A DNA stretch of 64,000 bases, from NCBI RefSeq assembly GCF_000429605.1, contig NZ_AUCE01000011.1, positions 641,736 through 705,735 of the forward strand. The letters are read 5' to 3'. Source of the stretch: Azonexus hydrophilus DSM 23864 (lineage in GTDB: Bacteria; Pseudomonadota; Gammaproteobacteria; Burkholderiales; Rhodocyclaceae). Shown here piece after piece: positions 54,636-64,000 of this stretch (position 1 is the stretch's first letter; every line of letters starts with the position of its first letter). The position numbers and the translations under genes are program-made. The notes under the pieces are model-generated. The model was given only the letters and a program-made list of their open reading frames with translations, had not been told where the DNA came from and did no database searches.

Positions 54636-55511
54636 TCAGCCTTTGCGCATTACCGTGTTCTTGAAATCCTGATACCACTGCCACATCCGTTCGCCGACCG
54701 GGCCGGGTTTGCCATTGCCGACAGCTTCGCCGTCGAGCGTGGTGATCGCCAGCACTTCCTTGGTCGACGAGGTCATCCAGACCTCGTCGGCGGCGCGAAG
54801 TTCCGTTTCGCTGATTTCGCGCACTTCCAGAGGCTGCTGGTGTTGCTGCGCCAGTTCGAGGATCACGTCGTAGGTGATGCCGGGTAGCATCAGTTGCGTC
54901 TTCGGCGGCGCGATCAGCAGGCCGTCCTTGACGATGAAGATGTTCGATGCCGCCCCTTCCTTCATGAAGCCGTCGCGGATCAGCAGGGCTTCGGCACAGC
55001 CCTGGTCGACTGCCTGCTGGCGGGCGAGTACGTTGGCCAGCAGCGAGATGACCTTGAGGTCGCAACGGCGCCAGCGCAGGTCGGGCACGGTGATCGCGGC
55101 AACGCCGCGGGCGCGCACATCGGCCGGTGTCGTCACCAGCGGCGAGGCAAAGGCGAAGGCAGTCGGCGGCACGCTGGCCGGCGGGAAGGCGTGGTCACGC
55201 TTGTTGTCGGCGCCGCGGGTGACCTGCAGGTAGATCGACTGATCGTCCCAGGGGGCAGCCTCAATCAGTTTGGCGATCACCGCTTTCCAGTCGTCGGTTG
55301 CCAGCGGGTTGCTCAGCTGGATGCCGGCCAGCGTGGCCTGCAGGCGCGCCAGGTGTTCGTCGATGCGGAAAGCCCGGCGCGAATAGACCGGGATCACTTC
55401 GTATACGCCGTCGCCGTACAGGAAACCCCGGTCGAGCGGCGAGATGCCGGCGTCGGCCAGGGGCAGGAAATCTCCGTTGAGATAGACGGGGTCGGCAACG
55501 TATGGGGTCAT
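54636..55511 (-). CDS. dat: D-amino acid aminotransferase (class IV)
   Basis: 291 residues from ATG 55511. PLP-dependent fold type IV. The N-terminal motif is DRGFLYGDGVYEVIPVY, the PLP Lys is in RRCDLKVISLLANVLA, and EGAASNIFIVKDG follows. It interconverts D-alanine and pyruvate with D-glutamate/2-oxoglutarate, supplying D-amino acids for peptidoglycan. BCAT (IlvE) is less likely because the Lys-region motif CDLKVISLLANVLA is D-AAT-like. It lies 4 bases after dacC, a matching cell-wall context. Confidence 0.9.
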   Translation of the reverse strand: MTPYVADPVYLNGDFLPLADAGISPLDRGFLYGDGVYEVIPVYSRRAFRIDEHLARLQATLAGIQLSNPLATDDWKAVIAKLIEAAPWDDQSIYLQVTRGADNKRDHAFPPASVPPTAFAFASPLVTTPADVRARGVAAITVPDLRWRRCDLKVISLLANVLARQQAVDQGCAEALLIRDGFMKEGAASNIFIVKDGLLIAPPKTQLMLPGITYDVILELAQQHQQPLEVREISETELRAADEVWMTSSTKEVLAITTLDGEAVGNGKPGPVGERMWQWYQDFKNTVMRKG

Positions 55512-55515
55512 GGGA

Positions 55516-56652
55516 TCAGTTGAACCAGAGTTTGACGGCGTCGATGGCTCTGCCGAATATGCCGGCGACCGGGACATTTTCAAGGGCCTGGATCGGATAT
55601 TCGCCGTAAGGCTTGCCTTCCAGGCTGACTTTCAGCGTGCCAACCGTCTGGCCGCGCTGGATCGGCGCCATCAACGGCTGTTGCGATACCAGTTCGACCT
55701 GCAGCGCCTTTGCCGTGCCCTTGGGAACAGCCAGGATGAAGTCGTTCGGGAAGCCGGCCTGGACCTTGTTCTGGCTGCCCTTCCAGACGCGCAGCGCGGA
55801 AATCCCCTGGTCCTTGCGGTAGAGGACGGCGGCGTCGTGCGACAGGAAGCCCCAGTTGAGCAGCTTCAGCGATTCGCTGCTGCGGGCGGCGTCCGAGGTG
55901 GTGCCAAGAACGACGGCGAGCAGGCGGCGCTGGTCGCGGATCGCCGAGGACACCAGGCAGTAGCCGGCGGCTTCGGTATGGCCGGTCTTCATGCCATCGA
56001 CCGAGGGATCGTTCCACAGCAGGCGGTTGCGGTTCGGCTGGGTGATGTCGGCGTAGCGGAATTCCTTCATCGAGTAGTACTTGCGGTATTCCTCGGGGAA
56101 TTCCTTGATCAGCGCAGTGGCCAGGATCGCCAGGTCGCGGGCGGTGGTGTAGTGCTCCGGGTCGGGCATGCCGGTCGAGTTGCGGAAATTGGTCTGCGTC
56201 ATGCCCAGGCGGCGGGCCTCGCGGTTCATCATCTGGGCGAAGTTTTCCTCGCTGCCGGCAATCGCTTCGGCGAGGACGATGCAGGCGTCGTTACCAGACT
56301 GGACGATCATGCCCTTGATCAGGTCTTCGACGCTGACCCGGGTGTCGACCTTGACGAACATTTTCGAACCGCCCATGCGCCAGGCGCGTTCAGAGACCGG
56401 CAGCGGCTGGTCGAGCGTCAGGGTCCGCTGGCGGAGGGCAGAGAAAGTCAGATAGGCCGTCATCAGCTTGGTCAGCGATGCCGGTTCAAGGCGCTGTTCG
56501 GGCTGTTCGGCGGCCAGCACCTGGCCGGAGGACATCTCGATCAGCAGCCAGGATTTGGCGGCCAGTACAGGCGGTACGGGGCGTTGCTGGGCGAGGGCGG
56601 AAAACGACAGGAACAGGGCAAACAGGAAGAGGGACGACTGGCGAACGGACAT
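55516..56652 (-). CDS. dacC: D-alanyl-D-alanine carboxypeptidase (PBP5/6 type)
   Basis: 378 residues. Signal peptide to about Ala21. Penicillin-binding motifs are SLTK (Ser59-Lys62), SGN (119-121) and KTG (222-224). A C-terminal beta domain and an amphipathic helix (IFGRAIDAVKLWF) anchor it to the inner membrane. It trims the terminal D-Ala of peptidoglycan pentapeptides. It is the first gene of dacC-dat-ybeD-lipB-lipA. A perfect TATAAT hexamer lies about 36 bases upstream, inside the end of the nhaR-like gene. The DacA/DacC choice is nominal. Confidence 0.95.
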   Translation of the reverse strand: MSVRQSSLFLFALFLSFSALAQQRPVPPVLAAKSWLLIEMSSGQVLAAEQPEQRLEPASLTKLMTAYLTFSALRQRTLTLDQPLPVSERAWRMGGSKMFVKVDTRVSVEDLIKGMIVQSGNDACIVLAEAIAGSEENFAQMMNREARRLGMTQTNFRNSTGMPDPEHYTTARDLAILATALIKEFPEEYRKYYSMKEFRYADITQPNRNRLLWNDPSVDGMKTGHTEAAGYCLVSSAIRDQRRLLAVVLGTTSDAARSSESLKLLNWGFLSHDAAVLYRKDQGISALRVWKGSQNKVQAGFPNDFILAVPKGTAKALQVELVSQQPLMAPIQRGQTVGTLKVSLEGKPYGEYPIQALENVPVAGIFGRAIDAVKLWFN

Positions 56653-56687
56653 GGGCTGGGGATTCTGGGAAAGCTGGGGGACTGGCT

Positions 56688-56693
56688 ATTATA
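56688..56693 (-). promoter_or_regulatory. Probable -10 element of the dacC operon
   Basis: TATAAT on the minus strand at 56693-56688. It overlaps the TAA stop of the upstream nhaR-like gene and leaves a leader of about 30 bases to dacC. A good -35 is not visible at the right distance. Confidence 0.35.
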
Positions 56694-57591
56694 AAGTCGT
56701 CGCTGTGCCGGCCTGTGCCGGAATGTTACAAAGCACCTCGATTGCCGGGTGGCGGATGCGGCGTTCGTTGGAGATGGCGTAGATGTGCTCGTTCACGCCT
56801 TCCATCTCGCCGATGGCGTGTGCATCGTATTCGCCGGACAGCTGCTCGGCCAGAATCAGCGGGGCCGGGAACAGGCCCAGTCCGCCCCGGCCGAAGGTGG
56901 TCAGCAGGGCACTGTCCTCGAATTCGCCGACGATCTTGGGGTGGACTTGATGTTCCTCCAGCCAGCGGTCGATCCGCCCGCGCAAGGCGTTGTGCCGCGT
57001 CGGCAGCAGCATCGGCGCCTGTTCCAGGCAGGCCGGGTAGTCGTCTTGATACCGTCCGGCCAGCGGTGCTGCGGCATAAATGCCGGTGGGGAATTCGCCG
57101 AGGCGCGTGCTGAAAACCTTGAGGTTGCCACCCTGCGGTGCTGCGCGGTCGGTCAGGACGACGTCGAGGCGGTGCAGGGCAAGTTCGGCCAGCAGGTTCT
57201 CGAATTCGCCTTCGTCGCAGATCAGCCGGACATCGCCCGGCATCGCTGTGACCCGGCTGAGTAGCCGGTAGGCGAGCAGCTTGGGAATGCCGTCGGAAAT
57301 ACCGACGCGCAGGCGCAGGGTGTTTTCCTCGCTGGCATTCTGCATGGATTCTTCGAGCTGTTCGCCAAGCTGGAAAATCTGGTCGGCGTAGCTGAGCGCC
57401 TTGCGGCCGGCATCGCTCAGAACCAGGCCGCGTCCCTGGCTGTTGAACAGGGTCTTGCCCAGTTGCCGTTCAAGCAGGCCGAGCTGCCCGCTGATCGTCT
57501 GGATGGCAACGCCCAGGCGCTCGGCGGCACGCGTGATGCTGCCTTCCTTGGCGACGACCCAGAAATAGTGGAGATGTTTGTAATTGATCAT
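56689..57591 (-). CDS. nhaR: NhaR-like LysR-family regulator
   Basis: 300 residues. The N-terminus INYKHLHYFWVVAKEGSITRAAERLGVAIQTISGQL fits the NhaR pattern and differs from general LysR proteins. A LysR substrate domain follows. In E. coli NhaR activates the Na+/H+ antiporter gene nhaA in response to sodium. No antiporter is near, and in this lineage such genes are often alone. The gene diverges from htpX, with about 100 bases between the starts. Confidence 0.85.
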   Translation of the reverse strand: MINYKHLHYFWVVAKEGSITRAAERLGVAIQTISGQLGLLERQLGKTLFNSQGRGLVLSDAGRKALSYADQIFQLGEQLEESMQNASEENTLRLRVGISDGIPKLLAYRLLSRVTAMPGDVRLICDEGEFENLLAELALHRLDVVLTDRAAPQGGNLKVFSTRLGEFPTGIYAAAPLAGRYQDDYPACLEQAPMLLPTRHNALRGRIDRWLEEHQVHPKIVGEFEDSALLTTFGRGGLGLFPAPLILAEQLSGEYDAHAIGEMEGVNEHIYAISNERRIRHPAIEVLCNIPAQAGTATTL

Positions 57592-57693
57592 GGTCTGTAG
57601 GAAAAATCGGAGGTTGGCTCAATTTTGCTCCGTTTTTTTCAGGAATCCAATTGGTGTACCATCGCACAGTTTTCATCACCTACGGAGTTCAAC

Positions 57694-58572
57694 ATGAAAC
57701 GCGTCGTGCTTTTCCTGATGACCAACCTGGCGGTCATGCTCGTGCTCAGCGTGGTGACCAGCCTGCTTGGCGTCAATCGTTTCCTGACCCAGAACGGCCT
57801 CGATCTCGGCATGCTGCTGGCGTTCGCCGCAGTGATCGGTTTCGGCGGTTCCTTCATCTCGCTGCTGATGTCCAAGCCGATGGCCAAGTGGAGTACCGGC
57901 GCCCGGGTCATCACCAACCCGTCGTCGTCGACCGAAGTCTGGCTGATGGATACGGTCGCCCGCCTGGCCAAGCGTGCCAACCTGCCGATGCCGGAAGTCG
58001 CCATCTACGACGGCGAGCCGAATGCCTTCGCCACCGGGGCCAGCAAGAGCAGTTCGCTGGTCGCGGTATCCACCGGCCTGTTGCAAAGCATGACCAAGGA
58101 AGAAGTCGAGGCGGTGCTGGCGCACGAGGTGGCCCACGTTGCCAATGGCGACATGGTCACGCTGACGCTGATTCAGGGCGTGGTCAACACCTTCGTCATC
58201 TTCATCTCGCGGGTTATCGGCTACCTGGTCGATTCCTTCCTGCGCCGCAACGATTCCGAAAGCAGCGGTCCGGGTATCGGCTACATGGTGACCAGCATCG
58301 TCTGCGAAATCGTCTTCGGCATCCTGGCCAGCATCATCGTTGCCTGGTTCTCGCGTCAGCGCGAATTCCGTGCCGACGCGTCGGCCGCTGCGCTGATGGG
58401 AACGCCGGTGCCGATGCAGAACGCCTTGCGTCGTCTGGGCAACCTGCATACCGAAGGCCTGCCGCAGAACATGGCGGCTTCGGGTATCGCTGGTGGCAAG
58501 GGCGGTTTCGGCGCGCTGTTCGCCACGCATCCGCCGCTGGAAGACCGCATCGCTGCGCTGGCCGGTCGCTGA
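57694..58572 (+). CDS. htpX: Membrane zinc protease HtpX
   Basis: 292 residues from ATG 57694 with a GGAG site. Two N-terminal membrane helices (about 4-26 and 36-60). The zinc site HEVAH is at 144-148, followed by [20 protein letters not shown], and the third-ligand Glu lies in [12 protein letters not shown]. HtpX degrades damaged membrane proteins together with FtsH. A rho-independent terminator follows. Confidence 0.95.
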   Translation: MKRVVLFLMTNLAVMLVLSVVTSLLGVNRFLTQNGLDLGMLLAFAAVIGFGGSFISLLMSKPMAKWSTGARVITNPSSSTEVWLMDTVARLAKRANLPMPEVAIYDGEPNAFATGASKSSSLVAVSTGLLQSMTKEEVEAVLAHEVAHVANGDMVTLTLIQGVVNTFVIFISRVIGYLVDSFLRRNDSESSGPGIGYMVTSIVCEIVFGILASIIVAWFSRQREFRADASAAALMGTPVPMQNALRRLGNLHTEGLPQNMAASGIAGGKGGFGALFATHPPLEDRIAALAGR

Positions 58573-58592
58573 GCGACGGCGGCAACGGCAAG

Positions 58593-58617
58593 AAGGGAGG
58601 CTGCGGCCTCCCTTTTT
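58593..58617 (+). terminator. Rho-independent terminator after htpX
   Basis: A perfect 9-bp stem AAGGGAGGC (58593-58601) with GCCTCCCTT (58606-58614), a TGCG loop and T-run to 58617. It is 20 bases after the htpX stop and separates htpX from the converging gene. Confidence 0.88.
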
Positions 58618-58624
58618 CATGGGG

Positions 58625-59386
58625 TCAGTATTCGATGGCGCGCAGGGCAGATTCGATCAGCGCCAGTTGCTGGGCGATGTCATGCGCTGCCTGATCCTGG
58701 ATGGTTTCGCTGGCGTCACTGAGCTGCAGGGCAAAATTCTGCAGTTGGCGGGCCAGGTGGTAGATGCCCCACATCTCGATCTGTTCGGCGTGCTGGATCA
58801 GTTCGCCGGCTTCGAGTTCGAGCGCGTAAACATCGATTGGCAGGACTTCGAGCGCCTCATGCATGCGTTGCAGGCGTTCATCGCTGTCCTGGACGAACAA
58901 TCGGTCGAGCACGTCCGAGCGTTCCCCGGGCTTGGTCGAGGGGCGCAGGGCGGTTTCCAGGCGGCCGGTGAAGTGGCGCAGGCGTTCACCGAAGTGCGGA
59001 TTTTCCAGCCCACCTTCGTCGAGCAGCGCTTCGGTCGTCGCCGTCAGTGCCGCACTGAGGCGGTTGCCTGGCGGTTGGTGTTCGAGATGGTCGGCCACGC
59101 TGGCCAGTGTTTCACCGAAGCGCAGGCAATCGGCTTCGCCGGTTTCGATGGCGACAGACAGCAGCGCGAAGACCCGGGGCCGGATGGTCTGCGGGTCGGT
59201 CCGGCCATGCTTGATCCAGTCATCGGCCAGTTCCTTGCAGGCGGCTTGCCAGCGTTTGTTGAGTTCCGGCGGATAGCGGACCGGTTGCGACTTGCCGACC
59301 CAGGGCAGGATGGCGGCCATGGCATCCATGGCCGGGGCGAGGGCGGTGCGGGTTTTCTCGAGATCGTCGTCGGGAATGTCGGTCAT
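58625..59386 (-). CDS. Helical cytoplasmic protein of unknown function
   Basis: 253 residues, no signal and no membrane segment, almost entirely alpha-helical (repeated amphipathic stretches such as LERMHEAL-like segments and QLQNFALQLSDA). I do not recognise a domain. It lies 23 bases after the VOC-protein gene, so it is probably the last gene of lgt-VOC-orf. Confidence 0.65.
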   Translation of the reverse strand: MTDIPDDDLEKTRTALAPAMDAMAAILPWVGKSQPVRYPPELNKRWQAACKELADDWIKHGRTDPQTIRPRVFALLSVAIETGEADCLRFGETLASVADHLEHQPPGNRLSAALTATTEALLDEGGLENPHFGERLRHFTGRLETALRPSTKPGERSDVLDRLFVQDSDERLQRMHEALEVLPIDVYALELEAGELIQHAEQIEMWGIYHLARQLQNFALQLSDASETIQDQAAHDIAQQLALIESALRAIEY

Positions 59387-59409
59387 CGTCCTCGCTCCTG
59401 TCTGGTGAA

Positions 59410-59883
59410 TTACCCCGCTAGTTTAGCGAAAGCGTCGACCACTTCGGGCGGTGCCTGTACCAGTTCGACGAGAACGCCTTCGCCGCCGATCGGGAATTCC
59501 TCGTTGCCCTTCGGGTGCAGGAAGCAGATGTCGAAACCGGCGGCGCCTTTACGGATGCCGCCCGGCGCGAAACGCACGCCGTTGGCGGAGAGCCATTCGA
59601 CAGCCTTGGGCAGGTCGTCGATCCACAGGCCGACGTGGTTCAGCGGGGTGGTGTGTACGGCCGGCTTCTTTTCCGGGTCGATCGGCTGCATCAGGTCGAC
59701 TTCGACCTTGAACGGGCCTTTACCCATGGCGCAGATGTCCTCGTCGACATTCTCGCGTTCGGACTGGAATGTGCCGGTGACTTCGAGGCCGAGCTTGTCG
59801 ACCCACAGGGTCTTGAGTTTTTCCTTGGACGGGCCGCCGATGGCGATTTGCTGGATGCCGAGCACCTTGAATGGACGAGTCAT
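59410..59883 (-). CDS. VOC-family (glyoxalase/epimerase-like) protein
   Basis: 157 residues, a two-module VOC fold. It resembles methylmalonyl-CoA epimerases ([34 protein letters not shown]). Probable metal ligands are His83 and Glu140, with Glu61. The first ligand, His in LDHIAIAV-type epimerases, is Gln12 here (IQQIAIGG). That substitution makes methylmalonyl-CoA epimerase activity uncertain; lactoylglutathione lyase or another lyase is possible. It follows lgt by 40 bases. Confidence 0.78.
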   Translation of the reverse strand: MTRPFKVLGIQQIAIGGPSKEKLKTLWVDKLGLEVTGTFQSERENVDEDICAMGKGPFKVEVDLMQPIDPEKKPAVHTTPLNHVGLWIDDLPKAVEWLSANGVRFAPGGIRKGAAGFDICFLHPKGNEEFPIGGEGVLVELVQAPPEVVDAFAKLAG

Positions 59884-59922
59884 GCGTGTCTCCCTGACGG
59901 GTTATGGGTTGGGTAATCCATA

Positions 59923-59928
59923 ATTATA
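59923..59928 (-). promoter_or_regulatory. Possible -10 element before the VOC gene
   Basis: TATAAT on the minus strand at 59928-59923. It overlaps the TAA stop of lgt and lies 40 bases before the VOC start codon. The -35 region has only a weak match. It could give the VOC gene its own start in addition to read-through from lgt. Confidence 0.3.
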
Positions 59929-60715
59929 GGGATTTCTTCCGGCAGGCAAAGACGATCAGCGCGATGCCGGCGACGATCATCGGCAGCGACAGCCACTGGC
60001 CCATGCTGACCAGGTAGGACTGGCCGAAGATGCCATGGTCCGGTTCGCGGAAGAATTCGGTGATGAAGCGGAAGGCGCCGTAGCCGATCAGGAAGACGCC
60101 GGAAGCGAAACCGGTCGGGCGTGGTTTGGTGGTCAGCAGCCAGAGCAGGGCGAACAGCGCCAGGCCCTCGAGGGCTACGTGATAGAGCTGTGAGGGATGG
60201 CGTGGTTCGAAACTGCCGGACTGGGGAAAGATCATCGCCCAGGGCAGGCTGGCGTCGGTGATCCGGCCCCACAGTTCGCCGTTGATGAAATTCCCGACCC
60301 GGCCGGCCGCCAGCCCGAGCGGCACCAGCGGGGCGATGAAGTCGGTGACGGCCAGCCACGGCAGCCGGGTTTTCCTGGCCCACAGGCTCATGGCAACAAG
60401 AACGCCGAGAAAGCCGCCGTGAAAACTCATGCCACCCTTCCATACGGCAAGGATTTCCAGTGGGTTGGCGAGATAGTGGGCCGGCTCGTAGAACAGCACC
60501 TGGCCGAGACGGCCGCCGACGATCACGCCGAGGACGCCGTAGAAGAGCAGATCATCGAGTTGTTCGGCATTCATCGGCGCCTGCCCCTGGCGGATGCGCC
60601 AGCGGCCAAGAGCAATGAACTGGAAGAAGGCGAGCAGGTACATCAGGCCGTACCAGTGGATGGCAACCGGGCCAATGGCCAGGGCAACGGGGTCGAACTG
60701 CGGGTGGGTCAGCAT
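59924..60715 (-). CDS. lgt: Prolipoprotein diacylglyceryl transferase
   Basis: 263 residues, about seven membrane helices. The Lgt signature [14 protein letters not shown] is at 139-151, with His99 in the conserved SFHGG. It attaches diacylglycerol to the lipobox Cys of prolipoproteins, such as the adaptor, protease and glycine-zipper proteins in this window. It is divergent from ilvD. Confidence 0.96.
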   Translation of the reverse strand: MLTHPQFDPVALAIGPVAIHWYGLMYLLAFFQFIALGRWRIRQGQAPMNAEQLDDLLFYGVLGVIVGGRLGQVLFYEPAHYLANPLEILAVWKGGMSFHGGFLGVLVAMSLWARKTRLPWLAVTDFIAPLVPLGLAAGRVGNFINGELWGRITDASLPWAMIFPQSGSFEPRHPSQLYHVALEGLALFALLWLLTTKPRPTGFASGVFLIGYGAFRFITEFFREPDHGIFGQSYLVSMGQWLSLPMIVAGIALIVFACRKKSL

Positions 60716-60803
60716 TGTCAGAGTGATTCGGCTAGAATTGGCCGATTATAGTTCGCGACCGTGACAACAGGATTCCGGCGCCAAATTCGACACGGAGAGT
60801 CTC

Positions 60804-62660
60804 ATGCCCCAGTATCGTTCCCGTACCTCCACCCACGGCCGCAACATGGCCGGCGCGCGCGCCCTGTGGCGCGCCACCGGCATGAAGGATGGCGATTTCG
60901 GCAAGCCAATCATCGCCGTCGTCAATTCCTTTACCCAGTTCGTTCCGGGGCATGTGCACCTGAAGGATCTGGGCCAGCTGGTCGCCCGCGAAATCGAGGC
61001 GGCCGGCGGCATTGCCAAGGAATTCAACACCATCGCCATCGACGACGGCATCGCCATGGGCCACAGCGGCATGCTGTACTCGCTGCCGTCGCGTGACCTG
61101 ATCGCCGATTCGGTCGAATACATGGTCAACGCCCACTGCGCCGATGCCATGGTCTGCATTTCCAATTGCGACAAGATCACTCCGGGCATGCTGATGGCCG
61201 CCATGCGCCTGAACATCCCCGTGATCTTCGTTTCCGGTGGTCCGATGGAGGCCGGCAAGGTCAAGATTCAGGGCCAGGTGGTTCACCTTGATCTGGTCGA
61301 CGCCATGGTCAAGGCTGCCGATGCTTCGGTGTCGCAGGCCGATGTCGATGAAATCGAGCGTTCCGCCTGTCCGACCTGTGGCTCGTGTTCCGGCATGTTC
61401 ACCGCCAATTCGATGAATTGCCTGACCGAGGCGCTCGGCCTCAGTCTGCCCGGCAACGGCACCGTTGTTGCCACGCACGCCGATCGCAAGCAATTGTTCC
61501 TGCGCGCCGGTCGTCAGGTCGTGGAATTGTGCAAGCGCTACTACGAGCAGGAAGATGTCTCGGTCCTGCCGCGTTCGATCGCCACCAAGGCGGCTTTCGA
61601 GAACGCCATGACCCTGGATGTCGCCATGGGCGGTTCGACCAATACCGTGCTGCACATCCTGGCAGCCGCCCAGGAAGCCGGTGTGGATTTCACCATGGCC
61701 GACATCGATCGCATCTCGCGCTCCGTGCCCTGCCTGTGCAAGGTGGCGCCGATGACCGACAAGTATCACATCGAGGACGTGCATCGTGCCGGCGGTATCT
61801 TCGGCATCCTCGGCGAACTGGATCGGGCCGGCCTGCTCAATCGCGAGCAGCCGACCGTGCATGCCCGGACGCTGGGTGAAGCCATCGATCGCTGGGACGT
61901 CGTGCGCGAACACGATGTCGCCGTGCACGAATTCTTCAAGGCGGCGCCGGGTGGCGTGCCGACCCAGGTGGCGTTTTCGCAGGATCGTCGTTTCAACGAG
62001 CTCGATCTTGATCGCACCAAGGGGTGCATCCGCAACAAGGCCAATGCCTATTCCCAGGACGGCGGTCTCGCCGTGCTTTCCGGCAACATCGCAGTTGATG
62101 GCTGCATCGTCAAGACTGCCGGCGTCGATGAGTCGATCTGGAAGTTTTCCGGCCGGGCGCGCGTTTTTGAAAGCCAGGATGACGCGGTGGCGGGCATTCT
62201 CGATGGCAAGATCGTCGCCGGCGACGTCGTGGTCATTCGCTACGAAGGCCCAAAGGGCGGGCCGGGCATGCAGGAAATGCTCTATCCCACCTCCTATCTG
62301 AAGTCGATGGGGCTGGGCAAGGCGTGCGCGCTGCTGACCGATGGCCGTTTCTCCGGCGGTACTTCCGGCCTGTCGATCGGCCACGTCTCGCCGGAAGCGG
62401 CTGATGGCGGTGCCATTGCACTGGTCGAGGAGGGTGACCGGATCGAGATCGACATTCCGACGCGGCGCATCCAGTTGATGGTCAGTGATGAAGTGCTGGC
62501 CGCGCGCCGGGCGGCGATGGAAGCGCGTGGTGCGGCTGCCTGGAAGCCGGTTGATCGTCAGCGGGTGGTCTCGGCTGCGTTGCAAGCCTATGCGCTGATG
62601 ACCACGTCGGCCGACAAGGGCGCGGTCCGCGATTTGTCCCAGATTCAGCGGCGAAACTGA
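60804..62660 (+). CDS. ilvD: Dihydroxy-acid dehydratase
   Basis: 618 residues, the long form. It dehydrates dihydroxy-acids to 2-oxo-acids in valine, isoleucine and leucine synthesis. Cluster and metal residues are visible: Asp81, Cys122 ([10 protein letters not shown]) and Cys195 ([11 protein letters not shown]). GGSTNTVLH and the C-terminal [12 protein letters not shown] signature are present. The ribosome site is CGGAGAG. It diverges from lgt, with about 90 bases between. Confidence 0.97.
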   Translation: MPQYRSRTSTHGRNMAGARALWRATGMKDGDFGKPIIAVVNSFTQFVPGHVHLKDLGQLVAREIEAAGGIAKEFNTIAIDDGIAMGHSGMLYSLPSRDLIADSVEYMVNAHCADAMVCISNCDKITPGMLMAAMRLNIPVIFVSGGPMEAGKVKIQGQVVHLDLVDAMVKAADASVSQADVDEIERSACPTCGSCSGMFTANSMNCLTEALGLSLPGNGTVVATHADRKQLFLRAGRQVVELCKRYYEQEDVSVLPRSIATKAAFENAMTLDVAMGGSTNTVLHILAAAQEAGVDFTMADIDRISRSVPCLCKVAPMTDKYHIEDVHRAGGIFGILGELDRAGLLNREQPTVHARTLGEAIDRWDVVREHDVAVHEFFKAAPGGVPTQVAFSQDRRFNELDLDRTKGCIRNKANAYSQDGGLAVLSGNIAVDGCIVKTAGVDESIWKFSGRARVFESQDDAVAGILDGKIVAGDVVVIRYEGPKGGPGMQEMLYPTSYLKSMGLGKACALLTDGRFSGGTSGLSIGHVSPEAADGGAIALVEEGDRIEIDIPTRRIQLMVSDEVLAARRAAMEARGAAAWKPVDRQRVVSAALQAYALMTTSADKGAVRDLSQIQRRN

Positions 62661-62864
62661 AAGGAAGTGTCAACTTTTCCCGGATTCTGACGTTAAACTT
62701 CGGGTCCGGGAGCGGTTGTGGCCTTCGGGCTGGCTGAAACCAATTGTTGCATTTGATTGTTTGCAGTGGGTAATGAAGGGCTATATCATCCGTTCATGAT
62801 TTACTGCCATTGAACCATCAAGGCACTAGACATCGTTTAACTTACTAAAAAACGGAGCGACAAA
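62661..62864. other. Intergenic region before the cytochrome c gene
   Basis: 204 bases. No convincing gene, terminator or regulator site. It ends in an A-rich stretch and a GGAG ribosome site for the cytochrome. A TTGA-N4-TCAA string at 62810-62821 is too short to be an FNR box. Confidence 0.5.
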
Positions 62865-63173
62865 ATGAAAGCTGCTTACATTGCCATCATGGCTGCCGCC
62901 GGCATCGTCATGACCGGTCAGGCCCAAGCCGACGAAGCCCTGGCCAAGGCCAAGAACTGCATGACCTGCCACGCGCTGGACAAGAAGCTGGTTGGCCCGT
63001 CGTACCATGACGTCGCCGCCAAGTACAAGGGCGACAAGGGTGCTGCTGCCATGCTGGCCGGCAAGATCAAGACCGGTGGCAAGGGCACCTGGGGCGCCAT
63101 TCCGATGCCGCCGAACAAGGTCACCGACGAAGAGGCTGCCAAGCTGGCCGCCTGGGTCCTGACCACCAAGTAA
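62865..63173 (+). CDS. Small class I cytochrome c (c551/c552 type)
   Basis: 102 residues with a signal peptide cleaved near AQA/DEA (about residue 22). The heme is bound by CMTCH (C32, C35, H36). Met81 (IPMPPNK) is the second axial ligand. The size matches periplasmic cytochromes c551/c552, which carry electrons to terminal oxidases or nitrite reductase. Single gene with its own terminator. Confidence 0.93.
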   Translation: MKAAYIAIMAAAGIVMTGQAQADEALAKAKNCMTCHALDKKLVGPSYHDVAAKYKGDKGAAAMLAGKIKTGGKGTWGAIPMPPNKVTDEEAAKLAAWVLTTK

Positions 63174-63190
63174 TTCTTGGGTCGTTCATG

Positions 63191-63216
63191 AAAAGCCGGG
63201 TCAGCCCGGCTTTTTT
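63191..63216 (+). terminator. Rho-independent terminator after the cytochrome c gene
   Basis: A perfect 10-bp stem AAAAGCCGGG (63191-63200) with CCCGGCTTTT (63205-63214), loop TCAG and a T-run to 63216. Confidence 0.9.
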
Positions 63217-63240
63217 ATTGTGAAATTGTTGTTCAGCCTG

Positions 63241-63269
63241 TTGACAGGCTTCCCGAGGGTCCGGATAAT
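63241..63269 (+). promoter_or_regulatory. Strong promoter of the tRNA-tuf operon
   Basis: Consensus TTGACA (63241-63246), a 17-base spacer and GATAAT (63264-63269). The following discriminator is GC-rich (CCCGG), typical of stringently controlled stable-RNA promoters. It lies 13 bases before the tRNA-Tyr gene. Confidence 0.85.
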
Positions 63270-63282
63270 CCCGGCTTCTCCC

Positions 63283-63367
<85 letters not shown>

Positions 63368-63409
63368 GAAGATTGTGCTGTAGCGGTTTGTGCTGCGGGT
63401 AGGGGTTAA

Positions 63410-63483
63410 GCGGGTGTAGCTCAATGGTAGAGCTGAAGCCTTCCAAGCTTAAGACGAGGGTTCGATTCCCTTCACCCGCTCCA
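63410..63483 (+). tRNA. tRNA-Gly (TCC)
   Basis: 74 bases with encoded CCA. Acceptor GCGGGTG/CACCCGC; anticodon TCC at 63442-63444; standard T-loop TTCGATT. The first anticodon-stem pair is a G-A mismatch. Confidence 0.95.
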
Positions 63484-63513
63484 CGACGCGGTACGGCTGG
63501 AGTTTTAAGGTAG

Positions 63514-63588
<75 letters not shown>

Positions 63589-63641
63589 CCGATTAGCTTT
63601 GATTCTGGATTGTTTGCTAATTTAATTATTGAGGAACTGGA

Positions 63642-64000
<359 letters not shown>

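Noticed and set aside
60732..62585. 617-codon open frame opposite ilvD
   Set aside because: ilvD is certain and the antisense product is a His/Gly/Asp-rich shadow.
62810..62821. Possible FNR box before the cytochrome c gene
   Set aside because: The half-sites TTGA and TCAA are separated by 4 bases; FNR needs TTGAT-N4-ATCAA, two bases longer.

Overview
The window is high-GC DNA from a betaproteobacterium, most likely Rhodocyclales (Azoarcus/Dechloromonas/Azonexus-like). The lineage call rests on a PhaM-type PHB-granule protein, the dacC-dat-ybeD-lipB-lipA cluster, a tRNA-Tyr/Gly/Thr-tuf operon, the many hybrid kinases, and the density of CoA-ester and branched-chain-type ABC transport genes. 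It is ordinary, densely coding chromosome. I see no rRNA, insertion sequence, prophage, CRISPR array or attachment site, and no gene-free stretch longer than about 300 bases.

Layout. (1) 1-5951: two convergent hybrid histidine kinases. The second is co-transcribed with a PhnD-like periplasmic binding protein that has no transporter partner. (2) 6042-10517: an AraC-type regulator divergent from icmF (fused B12-dependent isobutyryl-CoA mutase). (3) 10635-15657: a TetR-RND efflux operon whose promoter and palindromic operator can both be read. (4) 15746-17752: an M48-TPR lipoprotein protease and a Crp/Fnr regulator. (5) 17924-26723: an acyl-CoA synthetase, a complete Liv-type ABC transporter, a PaaK-like ligase and a small exported protein in one operon. 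(6) 26730-33950: an alpha-methylacyl-CoA racemase, a Cys-rich membrane protein, a phaM-nfeD-SPFH operon, a LuxR-type response regulator facing its likely kinase, and a membrane methyltransferase. (7) 34010-42470: indolepyruvate ferredoxin oxidoreductase divergent from a second Liv operon. (8) 42639-52798: a GAF-PAS-PAS-GGDEF-EAL protein, a TetR regulator, a LysE exporter, a ferredoxin reductase, an SDR protein, HemJ, an rRNA methyltransferase, an acetyl-CoA hydrolase/transferase-family enzyme and small envelope proteins. (9) 52800-63173: the lipoate/PBP cluster, NhaR-like regulator, HtpX, VOC protein, Lgt, IlvD and a small cytochrome c. (10) 63241-64000: a stringent-type promoter, three tRNAs and the start of tuf.

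Taken together the metabolic genes point to import and CoA activation of organic acids (two Liv systems, two AMP-forming ligases, a CoA transferase). Branched acyl chains would be handled by the 2-methylacyl-CoA racemase and IcmF, and aryl-pyruvates by IOR. PhaM suggests carbon is stored as polyhydroxybutyrate. This pathway reading is inference from gene content.

The most notable non-coding signals are: a perfect 12-bp hairpin capped by an ultrastable tetraloop directly after each of the two livK-type genes; a TetR operator lying over the RND promoter -10; an inverted repeat between the Crp/Fnr gene and the acyl-CoA/Liv operon; and CTAG tetramers that serve both stop codons of converging genes. 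I found no clearly new large system. The best candidates are the PhnD-like/hybrid kinase pair, the ligase-flanked Liv module and the PhaM-NfeD-SPFH operon.
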